This document shows, piece after piece, positions 18,332 through 28,920 of a stretch of DNA of 64,000 bases. The translations under genes and the position numbers were made by a program. Below the pieces are notes generated by a model. The model was not told the DNA's origin. It was given only the letters and a program-made list of their open reading frames with translations, and made no database searches. The DNA is from Paucimonas lemoignei (GTDB lineage Bacteria; Pseudomonadota; Gammaproteobacteria; Pseudomonadales; Pseudomonadaceae): NCBI GenBank assembly GCA_900475325.1, contig LS483371.1, positions 5,114,001 through 5,178,000 of the forward strand, in the 5' to 3' direction. The first letter of the stretch is position 1; each line of letters starts with the position of its first letter.

Positions 18332-19305
18332 TGAGCGTCGTTCTTACCGCCCGCGACCTTACCCGTCACTACGAAGTCTCCCGTGGCCTGTTCAAGGGTC
18401 ACGCCCTGGTGCGCGCCTTGAACGGTGTGTCGTTTGAACTTGAAGCCGGCAAGACCCTGGCGGTGGTCGGCGAGTCCGGCTGCGGCAAGTCGACCCTGGC
18501 CCGTGCCTTGACCCTGATTGAAGAGCCGTCGTCCGGTTCGCTGAAAATCGCCGGTCAGGAAGTCAACGGCGCGACCAAGGAACAACGCAAACAGCTGCGC
18601 AAAGACGTGCAGATGGTGTTCCAGAGCCCCTACGCATCGCTCAACCCTCGGCAGAAAATCGGTGATCAGCTAGCCGAGCCGCTGCTGATCAATACCAACC
18701 TGTCCGCCAAGGAACGTCGCGAGAAAGTGCAGGCAATGATGGCCCAGGTCGGTTTGCGTCCTGAGCACTATCAGCGTTACCCGCACATGTTCTCCGGTGG
18801 TCAGCGTCAGCGTATCGCCCTGGCTCGGGCGATGATGCTGCAACCTAAAGTGCTGGTGGCGGATGAACCGACTTCTGCGCTGGACGTGTCGATTCAGGCT
18901 CAGGTGCTGAACCTGTTCATGGACTTGCAGCAGGAATTCAACACGGCTTACGTGTTCATCTCCCACAACCTGTCGGTGGTGCGTCACGTCGCCGATACGG
19001 TGCTGGTGATGTACCTGGGGCGCCCGGCGGAAATGGGTCCCAAGGAAGAGATCTACAACCGTCCGCTGCACCCGTACACCCAGGCGTTGCTGTCGGCGAC
19101 CCCGACCATCCACCCGGACCCGCTGAAGCCGAAGATCAAGATCGTCGGTGAACTGCCCAACCCGCTCGACCCGCCAAGCGGCTGCGCCTTCCACAAGCGC
19201 TGCCCGTACGCGACAGAGCGCTGCGCCACCGACGAACCGGCCCTGCGCCTGGTCGACAACCGCCAGGTTGCCTGCCATTACGCGGAGCAGTTTGTAGCGG
19301 CGTAA
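18331..19305 (+). CDS. dppF: Dipeptide ABC transporter ATPase DppF
   Basis: A 324-aa ATPase of the DppF/OppF type. Walker A is GESGCGKST, signature FSGGQRQR, Walker [15 protein letters not shown], with SHNLSVV as the switch region. The C-terminal cluster GCAFHKRCPYATERC is conserved. It is the last gene of the uptake operon; two REP pairs follow directly, so transcription probably ends near 19315-19640. An AGGAGG site lies in the end of dppD. Confidence 0.93.
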   Translation: MSVVLTARDLTRHYEVSRGLFKGHALVRALNGVSFELEAGKTLAVVGESGCGKSTLARALTLIEEPSSGSLKIAGQEVNGATKEQRKQLRKDVQMVFQSPYASLNPRQKIGDQLAEPLLINTNLSAKERREKVQAMMAQVGLRPEHYQRYPHMFSGGQRQRIALARAMMLQPKVLVADEPTSALDVSIQAQVLNLFMDLQQEFNTAYVFISHNLSVVRHVADTVLVMYLGRPAEMGPKEEIYNRPLHPYTQALLSATPTIHPDPLKPKIKIVGELPNPLDPPSGCAFHKRCPYATERCATDEPALRLVDNRQVACHYAEQFVAA

Positions 19306-19314
19306 GTCGGAACC

Positions 19315-19388
19315 TGTAGGAGCTGCCGCAGGCTGCGAAAGCGGTGTGTCATGTGAACACGCCTTCGCAGCCTTCGGCAGCTCCTACA
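19315..19388. repeat. REP inverted pair, GGAGCTGCCG type
   Basis: TGTAGGAGCTGCCGCAGGC faces GCCTTCGGCAGCTCCTACA, ten bases after the dppF stop. One mismatch between the arms (CGCAGG versus CCTTCG). It could serve as the 3' end structure of the dpp transcript. Confidence 0.85.
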
Positions 19389-19534
19389 GAAATCACAGAA
19401 CCTAATCAATACACATCCCTGCGATACCGCCCCTCTTCAATCAACCCCCCCACCGCCTTGCAGACTGCAGACGGATCCTGTGGGAGTGCCCACGTCGTCC
19501 GGACGCCGCGCTGTCGCGCAGCAAACATAGGACC

Positions 19535-19642
19535 TGTGGGAGCGACCGGGGTGGCGCTCCACCTTGCTCGCGAATGCAATTTAACAAGCCCAGAAGATGT
19601 TGAGGATGTGCCGGCCCCTTCGCGAGCAAGCTCGCTCCCACA
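19535..19642. repeat. Mixed REP pair with a conserved flank
   Basis: The left arm is of the GGGAGCGACCGGGGTGGCG type and the right arm of the GCGAGCAAGCTCGCTCCCAC type. Left of it (about 19498-19534) lies GACGCCGCGCTGTCGCGCAG and then CAAACATAGGACC, which is the reverse complement of the tails following the pairs at 56549 and 62359. No gene is seen in the whole of 19306-19666. Confidence 0.75.
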
Positions 19643-19666
19643 GGACCTCACTCTGACTCCAGGACA

Positions 19667-22207
19667 TCAATAAACATCCCTGCGGTACCGCCCCTCTTCG
19701 ATCAACTCCCCCACCACTTGCGCACCCAGCATCTCGATCAGCGCAGCATCCACACCCGCCGCCATGCCTTCCAGGCTGCCGCAGATATAAATAGCGGCGC
19801 CATCGGCTAACCAGGCGCGCAGCTCATCCGCCGCTGCAATCAACCGATCCTGCACATAGATTTTCTCGGCCTGATCCCTGGAGAACGCCAGATCCAGCCG
19901 CGCCAACTCACCCGAGGCCTGCCACTGCATCAACTCGCTACCGCAATGGAAGTCGTGCGCCCGATTGCGCTCGCCAAACAGTAGCCAATTACGCGACCGC
20001 CCCTGAGCGATGCGTGCCTTGAGCAAGCTACGCAACCCCGCCAGACCCGTGCCATTGCCAATCAGAATCAACGGCCGCGGCTCGCTCGGCAGATGGAAGC
20101 TGCTGTTGCGCCGCACCCGCAGGCTCACCGAATTACCCAGTGCCACGTGCTCGGTCAACCAGCCAGAACCCAGCCCCAGGCTGCCATCCGGGTGCAGTTC
20201 CTGACGCACGATCAACTGCAACGTACCGTCTTCGACTGTCGACGCAATGGAGTATTCGCGCATGGCCAGGGGCACCAGCGCGTCAATCACCGCCTGTGCA
20301 TGCAGGCCTACCAGATGCGCCCGATGCTGGGGCAATTGACGGCTGGCCAGGGCAACGCTCAGCGGTTCTTCAAGGCCGCCGATCTGCACCACGGCGCTGT
20401 CCGCAATCCCCAACCCGGCAAGAAACTGTTCCACCGCCGCGAGGCTGTTACGCGGCATCACCTCCACCAGATCCCCCGCTTCCCAGCCCATCGACGGTGG
20501 TGGTGTCAGGCCAATCAGAAATACCTTCGAGCCACTGCTGCCGGGGTTCAGGTGTTCGCGCTGAACCAGCGTCCAGTTGTCGTACGCCGGGGCCTGCCAC
20601 AGGCTCGTCGGCGCAGTGCCGGTGACCTGTCCCAATTGTTTTTGCCAGTGTTGCAAGGCGACCGGGTCGGCGCTGTCGACTTCAACGCCTTCAAACAACC
20701 GCGTGCCGCCGCGCTCCGCGAGCCAGCCCTGCAGGCGCCGGGCGAAACCGCAGAAGTGTTGATACTGCCGATCCCCGAGGCCCAGCACCGCGTAATTGAG
20801 GTTTTCCAGCGCCAGCGGGCTGCCCAGCAGCTTGCGTTCAAACCCCAGCGCGCTGTCCGGAGCTTCGCCGTCACCAAAGGTGCTGACCACAAACAGCGCG
20901 TTCTGACTCTGGCGAAGGTCCTGCTCGGTGAGATCCGCCAGGCGTTGCACCTTCACTGGCAACCCCGCTGCCTGCAATTGCCCGGCGGTCTGCCAGGCCA
21001 GTTGCTCGGCAAAACCGCTCTGGGTGGCAAAGCCGATCAACCATGCCGGGGCGTCGCTGTCAGTGTGGGCCGCGACCCCGCCACGGGCACTCTTGATATC
21101 GCGCTTCTTGCGACGTCGGTCCAGGTACAGCAGCCAGCCTGTGATGAAGAACAGCGGCATCATCAAGGCTGCAGCGGTCATGATCAGCCGCCCGACGATG
21201 CCGAAGTAACTGCCCACGTGCAGCGAATAGCTGCTGACCAGCAGCTGCGCGCCAAAGCTTTTATCGGCGTAACGGGCAACCGAGCTGATTTTGCCGGTGG
21301 CCGGGTCCAGAGTGATGGTGTTCAGCGCCCTCGGATGTGGCGAATCCTTGAGCATGTAGAAAATGGTCGCTGGCTGACCGCCCACATTGGGTAAACGAAT
21401 GTTGTAGGCCGCCAAGTCAGGCCCAGCGGTGGCTTTGATGCTGTCCCAGATCGCCACATAATCGGCTTTTGCTGCGGGTTCGACTTTGCCAGCAGAACGC
21501 GCCCCTCCACCGCCGCCTCTGCGCTGTTCACCTGCAGGCGCGTCACCGAGCAACGCGTTCATCCCGTTGTTGAACCACTCGTAAGACCAGGTCAGGCCCG
21601 TCACCGCGAACACTAGATAGAACAACAGGCACCAGGTGCCAAAGACCGAGTGCAAATCCCAGTTGAAGCTGCGGCCTTTTTTCGCCCAGTCCAGGGTCAG
21701 CCATACCCGCCAGCTCAGCGCTTTGCGCGGCCAGCGCAGGTACAGGCCGGAGAGGCAGAAAAACACCAGGATCAGCGTGCAGGCCGCGGTGACCTGTTTG
21801 CCGTACTCGCCCATGGCCAGGAACCGATGCAGGCGCAAGACGAAGTCAAAGAAACCCGCGCCCGTGGCGTCGCCGGTAATTTCGCCGTTGTAGGGATCAA
21901 AATTGCGCATCGGCCCGCGCCGTTCGCCGGGGGCCGGGGTGAAATAGACTTGCGCCGCTTTGTCGCCCATCGTCTGCACCCGCAGGATGGCAACGGTCAG
22001 CCCGGTGGCCGCTTCAAGCTTGCGCACCAGCTCAATCGGCGGCAACGCTTCGCCACGGGGCTGGATAATCAGGGCCTCGGGGTTGGCCCACTCAAGGATT
22101 TCATCCTCGAACGAATAGATAGCACCGGTAATCCCCATGAGGGCCAGCACCAGCCCGGCGGTGATGCCGAAGAACCAGTGGACTTGAAACAGGACTTTCT
22201 TCAACAC
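19667..22207 (-). CDS. piuB: PepSY-domain sulfite-reductase-flavoprotein-like oxidoreductase (PiuB)
   Basis: An 846-aa membrane flavoprotein. The N-terminal ~390 residues form a PepSY-associated membrane unit with four main helices (the first is [21 protein letters not shown]) and periplasmic PepSY segments. A flavodoxin domain follows, with [17 protein letters not shown], and then a ferredoxin-reductase module with REYSIAS for FAD and [12 protein letters not shown] plus [13 protein letters not shown] for NADPH. Such proteins are thought to reduce ferric siderophores during iron uptake. It matches PA4513 next to piuA and piuC. A glycine-rich loop [12 protein letters not shown] lies in the periplasmic part. 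It is separated from piuA by a REP pair and a terminator, so it has its own promoter. Confidence 0.9.
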   Translation of the reverse strand: MLKKVLFQVHWFFGITAGLVLALMGITGAIYSFEDEILEWANPEALIIQPRGEALPPIELVRKLEAATGLTVAILRVQTMGDKAAQVYFTPAPGERRGPMRNFDPYNGEITGDATGAGFFDFVLRLHRFLAMGEYGKQVTAACTLILVFFCLSGLYLRWPRKALSWRVWLTLDWAKKGRSFNWDLHSVFGTWCLLFYLVFAVTGLTWSYEWFNNGMNALLGDAPAGEQRRGGGGGARSAGKVEPAAKADYVAIWDSIKATAGPDLAAYNIRLPNVGGQPATIFYMLKDSPHPRALNTITLDPATGKISSVARYADKSFGAQLLVSSYSLHVGSYFGIVGRLIMTAAALMMPLFFITGWLLYLDRRRKKRDIKSARGGVAAHTDSDAPAWLIGFATQSGFAEQLAWQTAGQLQAAGLPVKVQRLADLTEQDLRQSQNALFVVSTFGDGEAPDSALGFERKLLGSPLALENLNYAVLGLGDRQYQHFCGFARRLQGWLAERGGTRLFEGVEVDSADPVALQHWQKQLGQVTGTAPTSLWQAPAYDNWTLVQREHLNPGSSGSKVFLIGLTPPPSMGWEAGDLVEVMPRNSLAAVEQFLAGLGIADSAVVQIGGLEEPLSVALASRQLPQHRAHLVGLHAQAVIDALVPLAMREYSIASTVEDGTLQLIVRQELHPDGSLGLGSGWLTEHVALGNSVSLRVRRNSSFHLPSEPRPLILIGNGTGLAGLRSLLKARIAQGRSRNWLLFGERNRAHDFHCGSELMQWQASGELARLDLAFSRDQAEKIYVQDRLIAAADELRAWLADGAAIYICGSLEGMAAGVDAALIEMLGAQVVGELIEEGRYRRDVY

Positions 22208-22276
22208 CCTTTGTTACTCCATCAAGCCACTGTGCCGCGCATTATGCGCATAAACCGCAGGCTATCGAACCACACC

Positions 22277-22348
22277 TGTAGGAGCTGCCGAAGGCTGCGA
22301 ACCGCGGTGTGCCAGCGAAACCCCATCGCAGCCTTCGGCAGCTCCTAC
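22277..22348. repeat. REP inverted pair, GGAGCTGCCG type
   Basis: TGTAGGAGCTGCCGAAGGC and GCCTTCGGCAGCTCCTAC flank a 30-base centre, within the piuB upstream region. It is therefore upstream of piuB and downstream of piuA, both on the minus strand. Confidence 0.85.
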
Positions 22349-22370
22349 CTAAATGCTCCACTCACACACC

Positions 22371-22411
22371 AAAAAACCCCGCAGACCCAGAGGGGGCCAG
22401 CGGGGCTTCAA
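22371..22411 (-). terminator. Intrinsic terminator of piuA
   Basis: Read on the minus strand: GAAGCCCCGC, a C-rich loop, GCGGGGTTTTTTGG. The hairpin is followed by six U residues, 15 bases after the piuA stop. Confidence 0.85.
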
Positions 22412-22425
22412 AAACCGCTTCTAAA

Positions 22426-24675
22426 TCAGAAGTGGAAGTTAGCGCTCATCAAGGCAGTACGGCCAGCGGCCATGTGCGCATAGTGAGTGGTAAACACCTG
22501 ATCGTAGTAACGCTTGTCCGTCAGGTTTTGCAGGTTGAGCTGCAGGTCGACGTTTTTGGTCAACGCGTAAGCGGCCATTGCGTCATAGCGCCAGTAGGAG
22601 GGCACTTCAACCGAGTTGGCTTCGTTGCCGAAACGTGAGTCGACGAAGGTCGCGCCACCGCCAATCGTCAGCTTCGGGATCAGCTCGTAAGTTGACCACA
22701 GGTTGAAGCTGTTACGCGGCGTGTTAGGCATGTGATTGCCTTCGTCCGCAGCCAGGGTAGTTTTGACCAGCTCGCTTTCCATGTAGGTGTAACCGCCGTA
22801 GACCTTCCATTTGCTAGTGATCTTGCCGGTGTAGGTGAACTCGAAGCCATTCACACGCTGCTCGCCATCCAGCACCTGGAACGTGGTGTTGTCCGGGTCG
22901 GTGATGCGTGCGTTGGTTTTTTCGGTGCGGAACAGCGCCGCGGTCAACGACAGGTCATCGCCGAAGAAATCCCACTTGGTGCCCAGCTCGTAGTTGCGGT
23001 TCTTTTCCGGGTCGAGATTGGTGTTGGCCGCCGTCATTTCCAGGCCACCGTTGCCGCTGGTTTCACCAGACGGGTTGCTGGAGGTCGACCATGCTGCGTA
23101 GACCGAACCGTTGGGCAGCGGCTTGAAGACCAGACCGACCTGATAATTCCACAGCTGGCTGGTGTTCTCGCGCTTGAAGTTGCCCGCCACAGTGCCGCGA
23201 CCGGCCGTGGCAAAACCGCTGGACTTGATGTCGTAGTCGTCATAACGCAGGCCCAGGTTCAGGGACCACTGCTCGTTGAACTTCAAGGTGTCGAACACAT
23301 AAGCGGCGCTGGTTTTGGTGTCCGTGTCGGTGAACGCCTGGCTGTCCGTGATAGTGCCGTTCCAGGCGTCTTTCGGGCCTGGGTTGTACAGATTGGTGCA
23401 ATCGCCGGAACGCAGCAGCGCCGCCGAACACACGCTGGCGATGGTACCGCCGTTGGCATCGAGCACGTTGTAGTTGCGGTTGTGGGTGTCCTGATATGAG
23501 AACTCCACGCCGGTGACCAGGCTGTGGCTGATGAAACCGGTGTCGAACCTGGCACTCAGGTCGGTCTGGTTGACGAAGCCGCTGGTGGTCGAGTTGCGGC
23601 TCTTGGCCGAACGCGACAGCAGGCCGTTGGCGACGTTGCCACGCGAGTCATCCGGGTTGGTGACGATGTAGTCCAGCGTCGAGCGGGACATGCGGAAGCT
23701 GTTGGACAGGGTCAGGTTGTCGTTCAGGTCGTGCTCGATCCGGAACGTGCCGCTGTCGTTCTTGCTCTTGCGATAGTCGCGACCGGTCAGGCCGTAGAAA
23801 TTGCTTTCGTTGACGTGGGCAGGCTTGTCGACGATGTATTTGCTGCGACCGGTGGTGGAGGTCAACGGGATGCCGTAGTCAGGCATATCGTCGGTTTCCA
23901 GGTGGTAGTAATCCAGCTTGACGCGGGTGTCGGTGCCCAGGCCGAAGGCAAACGACGGCGCCACACCCCAGCGGCTGACGTCCACGTTATCGCGACCAGC
24001 CACGTTGGCGTCGTGCTTCATCAGGTTCAGGCGGAACGCCGAGGTGTCAGTGATCTGCTGATTGAGGTCAGCGGTGTAGCGCTGGGTCTGGTCGGAACCA
24101 AAGGTGTAACCGCCGTTGTAGGCGTTGCCCAGGTGCGCGCCCTTGGTGATCAGGTTCAGGCTGCCACCGGTGGAGCCTGCGCCGGTAAAGGCCGAGCCCG
24201 GCCCTTTGCTGACTTCAACCGATTCGATATTGAAGATTTCCCGGCTTTGCGCAGCACCGTCACGCATGCCATCGATGAACACGTCACTCTCGGCGTTGAA
24301 ACCCCGAATGATCGGCCGATCCGCAGCAGGGTTGCCGCCCTCGCCCGCGCCGAAGGTGATCCCCGGCGTAGTGCGCAAGGCATCTGCCAGGCTGGTGGCG
24401 CCGGTGTCGCTGATCACCTGTTGCGGGATCACCGTGACGCTCTTCGGCGTTTCACGCAGTGGCGCGGTGTATTTCTTCGACGCCGATTCATCGGTCTTGT
24501 AGGTCGCGTCCTGCTCCCCGTTGATGCTCGTTGCGCCCAGCGATACAGCTTTTTCGTCTGCGCTGTCGGCTGCATGGGCCAAATGCCCGGCGGACATGGC
24601 AGCAATGGCAACCCCAACGGCCGAAGCCAGCGAGCGTTGCGAATGAGCACCAGATGGTAACGATTGACCCGACAT
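22426..24675 (-). CDS. piuA: TonB-dependent catecholate-type siderophore receptor (PiuA/Fiu-like)
   Basis: A 749-aa outer-membrane receptor. The signal region ends near MSAGHLAHA. A plug domain (about 70-190) includes PKSVTVIPQQVISDTGA, LADALRTTPGITFGAGEGGN and IRGFNAESDVFIDGMRD. The 22-strand barrel ends in TALMSANFHF with the expected terminal Phe. PiuA and Fiu transport iron-catecholates and also let catechol-cephalosporins enter. The neighbouring piuC and piuB genes fit PA4513-PA4515. I looked for a Fur box in the 190-bp gap to piuC and saw AT-rich sequence but nothing close to consensus. The start was chosen for the signal peptide; AAGGA is about 14 bases upstream. Confidence 0.9.
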   Translation of the reverse strand: MSGQSLPSGAHSQRSLASAVGVAIAAMSAGHLAHAADSADEKAVSLGATSINGEQDATYKTDESASKKYTAPLRETPKSVTVIPQQVISDTGATSLADALRTTPGITFGAGEGGNPAADRPIIRGFNAESDVFIDGMRDGAAQSREIFNIESVEVSKGPGSAFTGAGSTGGSLNLITKGAHLGNAYNGGYTFGSDQTQRYTADLNQQITDTSAFRLNLMKHDANVAGRDNVDVSRWGVAPSFAFGLGTDTRVKLDYYHLETDDMPDYGIPLTSTTGRSKYIVDKPAHVNESNFYGLTGRDYRKSKNDSGTFRIEHDLNDNLTLSNSFRMSRSTLDYIVTNPDDSRGNVANGLLSRSAKSRNSTTSGFVNQTDLSARFDTGFISHSLVTGVEFSYQDTHNRNYNVLDANGGTIASVCSAALLRSGDCTNLYNPGPKDAWNGTITDSQAFTDTDTKTSAAYVFDTLKFNEQWSLNLGLRYDDYDIKSSGFATAGRGTVAGNFKRENTSQLWNYQVGLVFKPLPNGSVYAAWSTSSNPSGETSGNGGLEMTAANTNLDPEKNRNYELGTKWDFFGDDLSLTAALFRTEKTNARITDPDNTTFQVLDGEQRVNGFEFTYTGKITSKWKVYGGYTYMESELVKTTLAADEGNHMPNTPRNSFNLWSTYELIPKLTIGGGATFVDSRFGNEANSVEVPSYWRYDAMAAYALTKNVDLQLNLQNLTDKRYYDQVFTTHYAHMAAGRTALMSANFHF

Positions 24676-24865
24676 GAATGATTTCCTTCCCCAAGGAGTT
24701 GAGGGCGCGGAATATATTGCAAATAGTTACCGGTAGCAATTGGGAGTCATTGCTATTTAGCAAAATATTTCATTCAATACACATTCTCTCTACGAAACTT
24801 TCATGCCGATGGGTGTAGGCCGCTGCTCTGGCCCGAACTTACGGCCCATAACCGGTGCTGCGCCC

Positions 24866-25546
24866 ATGCTTTTACACATACCTGGCTTGTTCGATCGTGA
24901 TGAAGTGGCGCGCATACGCCAGGCCTTGCAGCAGACCGAGTGGGCGGACGGCAAAATCACGGCGGGCTATCAATCGGCCAAGGCCAAGCACAACCTGCAA
25001 TTGCCCGAAGGTCACCCGTTGGCCATCGAAGTGGGCTCTGCCCTGCTCGAACGCCTGTGGGCCAACCCGCTGTTCATGTCCGCCGCCCTTCCGCACAAGG
25101 TGTTCCCGCCCCTGCTCAATTGCTACACGGCAGGCGGCAGCTTCGATTTCCATATCGACAACGCAGTGCGTCAGGCCAAAGGCAGCATCGAGCGGGTCAG
25201 AACCGACCTGTCCGCCACCGTGTTTTTCAGCGACCCGGATGACTACGACGGCGGCGAACTGGAAATCCAGGACACCTACGGCACCCAACGCGTGAAACTG
25301 CCTGCAGGCGATATGGTGCTGTACCCGGCGACCAGCCTGCACAAGGTCAGCGCCGTGACCCGTGGCACCCGCTATGCCTCGTTTTTCTGGACTCAGAGCC
25401 TGGTGCGCGAAGACAGCCAGCGCGCACTGCTGTTCGAAATGGACAATGCCATTCAGGCGCTGACCCGCGATGTGCCCGACCACCCTTCGCTGCTCAAGCT
25501 GACCGGCACCTATCACAACCTGCTGCGCCGCTGGGTGGAGGTCTGA
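24866..25546 (+). CDS. piuC: Fe(II)/2-oxoglutarate-dependent dioxygenase PiuC (PKHD-type)
   Basis: A 226-aa PKHD-type hydroxylase, exactly the usual family length. The Fe(II) ligands are visible as H-x-D in [10 protein letters not shown] and a distal His in [15 protein letters not shown], where the following Arg would bind 2-oxoglutarate. It is thought to act in siderophore-iron use; the substrate is unknown. ATG 24866 is preferred because MLLHIPGLF is the conserved N-terminus of the family, although the longer frame is open to 24803. It is divergent from piuA and runs three bases ahead of the Sel1 gene, matching PA4515. Confidence 0.9.
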   Translation: MLLHIPGLFDRDEVARIRQALQQTEWADGKITAGYQSAKAKHNLQLPEGHPLAIEVGSALLERLWANPLFMSAALPHKVFPPLLNCYTAGGSFDFHIDNAVRQAKGSIERVRTDLSATVFFSDPDDYDGGELEIQDTYGTQRVKLPAGDMVLYPATSLHKVSAVTRGTRYASFFWTQSLVREDSQRALLFEMDNAIQALTRDVPDHPSLLKLTGTYHNLLRRWVEV

Positions 25547-25549
25547 ACC

Positions 25550-26338
25550 ATGACCTGGAACCTGCAGCGCGAGGAAACCCTCGACGGCGATCAGCTGCGC
25601 GCGATGCTCGCCGCCAACCCTGCCAAAGCGGCGCAGGCCATCGTCGCCGCAGCGGGTCAAAACCTGGTCGATGCTCAGGCATTGCTGGGGCAGATACTAT
25701 TGGACGGGCAAGGCATCGAGCGCGATCAGGCACTGGCGCTGAGGTGGTTCGAGATCGCGGCCCGCAACGGCCACGTCATGGCGCGCAATATGCTCGGGCG
25801 CTGCCATGAGCACGGCTGGGGTTGCCCGGCCGACTCAACCAAAGCCGCCGAACATTACCGCCTGGCGGCCGAAGCCGGGCTGGATTGGGGGCTGTATAAC
25901 CTTGCCAATTTACTGGCCACCGGGCGTGGCGTTGCTGAAAACCAGCAGCAGGCCATGCGCTGTTATGCACAGGCCGCGCAGATGGGCCATGCCAAATCCA
26001 TGAACCTGCTGGGCCGCTATCTGGAAGAGGGGCAGTACTGCGCTGCCAATCCAGAGGCCGCCTATGACTGGTACCGACGCTCAGCCGAAGGCGGGGATTT
26101 CCGGGGGCAGTTCAGCCACGCAGCGGTACTGGCCGACCATGGACACCTTGATCAAGCGCTGGCCTGGCTGAAGATTGCCCTGGAGAACGGCAACCTCAAC
26201 TTCCTGCGCGTGGCTCGCAAGACCCTCGCCGCCGCGCCCATTCCCGAGGTCAGGGCACTGGCCGGGGACTATCATCGTCGAGCGGCGCTGCTAGGCGATG
26301 AAAGTGATAGTGCCGCGTACAGCGCGTTGGCCCTATAG
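25550..26338 (+). CDS. Sel1-repeat (TPR-like) protein
   Basis: A 262-aa protein built from about five Sel1-like repeats (for example ALLGQILLDGQGIERDQALA, LGRCHEHGWGCPADSTKAAE, LANLLATGRGVAENQQQAM, LGRYLEEGQYCAANPEAAYD). No signal peptide is visible. Sel1 repeats form alpha-solenoids for protein-protein contacts. The gene starts three bases after piuC ends, so the two are co-transcribed; PA4516 is in the same place. A partnering role in iron-regulated metabolism is inferred from context only. Confidence 0.88.
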   Translation: MTWNLQREETLDGDQLRAMLAANPAKAAQAIVAAAGQNLVDAQALLGQILLDGQGIERDQALALRWFEIAARNGHVMARNMLGRCHEHGWGCPADSTKAAEHYRLAAEAGLDWGLYNLANLLATGRGVAENQQQAMRCYAQAAQMGHAKSMNLLGRYLEEGQYCAANPEAAYDWYRRSAEGGDFRGQFSHAAVLADHGHLDQALAWLKIALENGNLNFLRVARKTLAAAPIPEVRALAGDYHRRAALLGDESDSAAYSALAL

Positions 26339-26488
26339 CACTTAGTGAGCTCGTCAAGCCCAAAGTTATTACGGGCTTTCCATCCCTGCGCGCTTATAAA
26401 TAACAAGCAATACCCAGTTATAGATAAGCACAACGGTTCTATTGTTACCGATTAAATATTCCTACAGCACGCGTATCCACGGACGACT

Positions 26489-26517
26489 TTGACTTATAAA
26501 CCCCAACCTCCTAACCT
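26489..26517 (+). promoter_or_regulatory. Candidate sigma-70 promoter of the toxin operon
   Basis: TTGACT (26489-26494), a 17-base spacer, then TAACCT (26512-26517), 72 bases before the toxin start. The -35 is good and the -10 weak. The whole 26339-26588 gap is distinctly AT-rich compared with its surroundings. Confidence 0.35.
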
Positions 26518-26588
26518 GTTTTTCGTGCACTGGACAGGCACACAAGACAACAAGCAACTCTTATGCAATTCATTAAAGGATTAATGAA

Positions 26589-28838
26589 ATGAATGATCAA
26601 GATAACACTCCAGACCTTGACGACATCGCAGCCGACGAAGCCAGCAAAGCCCCACAAATATTAATGGACGGCTCGCTTGGTATGCTGGAGGATTCAACTC
26701 GCGAACCTGGATTGATTCTGACCAAAGAACAAATTATCAACATCAAGCGCTATGAAATGGCAGGGCTAGCGCTCCCTATCGAAATTGGCGCTGTGATTGG
26801 CTATCTCGGTTACAACGAAGGTGAAGGTGCTGGCAAAGGCCTGGAACCAAAAGACTTTCAGCAAACCTTCACGAAAATAAACAGCCATGCTCGTACGTGG
26901 AACCCGTTACGCACAGACTTGATTGCAGTGACCAGTAAACTTCAGGTATTTGCTGGCGATATAAAAAACAATGGCATCACCATGGAAGATATCTACAGTG
27001 ATGTGAAAGCGCTGAAAAAGCTCGATGGGTACGACCTGAGAACACTCGACGATGTTCGAAAGCTTAAGGATGAACTCGGGGACCGCCTCAAGGATTTCAA
27101 TCTTGACGCAGCGGACAAGCACACCGTCAGCCAATTCAGCTACTTCCTTGACAACATACTTGAGGCTGTTAACCGTCAACACACTGAGGCGACTGAAATC
27201 AAAAAGCGCCTTGATACATTCAGCGATGACCTTGCCGTAAAAGTGCTTCCCGAGATAAAAGTCAAAATTGCCACGATCAATAACAGCAATCTTGCGGACG
27301 TCATTAAAACACTGAGTGAAAAAATCGAAAAGCGCGCAACACAAATCGAAGAGCTCAATACGGCCTACAAAAACACCGTCAAAGCGGCCTTGGACGCGGT
27401 GTCTAAATTGAACATCGTCGGGCTGGCAGTATCCATCTATAACGGCGTTGAGGCCGAAAAAATTCGCAAGGCACGTAATGATTTACGTAAGGTTCAGGAG
27501 GGAGAAATCGCAGAAATGCGCACTAAAGACAAAGTCCTCGCCTCTCTTCATCGAGTACGCACGGATCTGCAGGATCTGGATATCATCGTCGTTGACGCAG
27601 ATATTGCCACCAAAAATCTGGTCACTGTCTGGAACAAGATCACCATCTTCATTGATCGCTCCAAAGAGGGCGTAAATGCCATAAATGACGCATTGAGCCT
27701 GTACCAGTTTATGGATCACTTCCGCTCAGTGGTCAGGCCGTGGGAGACAGTTGGTCGCGATGCACAGCTCCTGTATGGGGTCTTCGACGAGGCCGATAAA
27801 GAATTCCGTGAAGAATACGCTCCGAAAGGAATGCAACAAAAAAGGACCCTGATGCCTATGGATAATTCTATGTCTCTGAATGAGCCCGATATGAAAGCCT
27901 TGCGTGATGCAAAAGCAGCCTGCAACTCAAAGATAGTCGATGCAACGGTGTATCACACCGAGACGGCCTACCTGCCAAACCTGTTTGGCAAGGCCACCGA
28001 CCTGAACACAGCACTGAATAGAGCGCACTTCGTTTTATCGGAGTCTACCCAGAAAATTTCATTTAACCTTGAGCAGCCGATTGAAGACATCGTGCGCTAC
28101 CAGGAAGAACTTGCAGACACTGAAGATGAAGAGGATCGGGAATACATTCTCGACAGTATTTCGAGAAAATTGTCCTCTGCGACAAATGACACCCAAGATG
28201 AAACGAATAAACTGGCTGGTCACCTGAAATCGCTAAGCGATGCATTAAATCGTGAGTCGACCCTGAAGTCCCTGGAGGGACTGAAGATCCAGGCCGCTAA
28301 ACTGCCTGAAGATCTCACAGCCCTCGAAGAGCGGAAAAATAATCTCAAAGAAGAACTCGCGAACTTGAACAGTGCGATTCAGGCAATCGAAGCAAAAGGT
28401 TTCGCGGAGATTGGTGAAGAGACCATTTTGAATGCCGAGGCGCTCGCCGCTCTTCAACTGGGAGGGCCACCCGCCGCTGCCCTCAAAGCCGCTCTTGACC
28501 TGCTGCAAAAATCTCTCGCCGACCTAGATGCTTCGCTGAACTACCACGGCTTATTAAGCCTGCGTCAAAATCTGCACGCGCGTTCGGATGCAGAAACGCA
28601 GAAAATCAACGATAAAAATGACGAGATCAGAAAGGTCAAACAGCGCACCCTATTCATCGAAAGTATTCACAGCTTTGACGATGAGCGCGTGATCTACGTT
28701 GACGAGTACTCGAAAATCGTATCGTCATTCAGGTCTTTCGTGAACAAACACACCTCCACACCGAAAGACGATGAAGCTGTCGGCCAGTGGATTCAAGATG
28801 CCGGAGAGCTGATGGCTTACCTGACAGCCATTCGATAA
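26589..28838 (+). CDS. XaxA-like alpha-pore-forming toxin with an extra XaxB-sized C-terminal module
   Basis: A 749-aa, almost wholly helical, Cys-poor protein without signal peptide. Residues ~40-415 match the alpha-xenorhabdolysin A subunit in style: EQIINIKRYEMAGLALPIE near the start, long coiled helices, then a hydrophobic head NIVGLAVSIYNGV (275-287) followed by EAEKIRKARNDLRKVQ. XaxA and YaxA end near 400-415 residues, but this chain continues about 335 residues with a second helical unit: a coiled coil ALEERKNNLKEELANLNSA, an apolar hairpin around GGPP (625-628), and a return helix to residue ~749. That is the size of XaxB, suggesting an A-B fusion, although the C-terminal assignment is inference. 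AAAGGA lies about eight bases before the ATG. Base composition is lower in GC than the neighbours. It would act by pore formation in target membranes. Confidence 0.7.
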   Translation: MNDQDNTPDLDDIAADEASKAPQILMDGSLGMLEDSTREPGLILTKEQIINIKRYEMAGLALPIEIGAVIGYLGYNEGEGAGKGLEPKDFQQTFTKINSHARTWNPLRTDLIAVTSKLQVFAGDIKNNGITMEDIYSDVKALKKLDGYDLRTLDDVRKLKDELGDRLKDFNLDAADKHTVSQFSYFLDNILEAVNRQHTEATEIKKRLDTFSDDLAVKVLPEIKVKIATINNSNLADVIKTLSEKIEKRATQIEELNTAYKNTVKAALDAVSKLNIVGLAVSIYNGVEAEKIRKARNDLRKVQEGEIAEMRTKDKVLASLHRVRTDLQDLDIIVVDADIATKNLVTVWNKITIFIDRSKEGVNAINDALSLYQFMDHFRSVVRPWETVGRDAQLLYGVFDEADKEFREEYAPKGMQQKRTLMPMDNSMSLNEPDMKALRDAKAACNSKIVDATVYHTETAYLPNLFGKATDLNTALNRAHFVLSESTQKISFNLEQPIEDIVRYQEELADTEDEEDREYILDSISRKLSSATNDTQDETNKLAGHLKSLSDALNRESTLKSLEGLKIQAAKLPEDLTALEERKNNLKEELANLNSAIQAIEAKGFAEIGEETILNAEALAALQLGGPPAAALKAALDLLQKSLADLDASLNYHGLLSLRQNLHARSDAETQKINDKNDEIRKVKQRTLFIESIHSFDDERVIYVDEYSKIVSSFRSFVNKHTSTPKDDEAVGQWIQDAGELMAYLTAIR

Positions 28839-28920
28839 ACGAATCTGACGATGAACTGCAAGGGCGTTGACTCCCCTTGTAGTTTGTTATCGCGTCTTGA
28901 ACCTTATAAAAGCGAACACC

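Noticed and set aside
19344..19673. 109-codon frame between dppF and piuB
   Set aside because: It lies across two REP pairs and their flanks, with no homology or ribosome site.
24676..24865. Fur box between piuA and piuC
   Set aside because: The region is AT-rich, but no 19-bp stretch matches the consensus well enough to name a site by eye.
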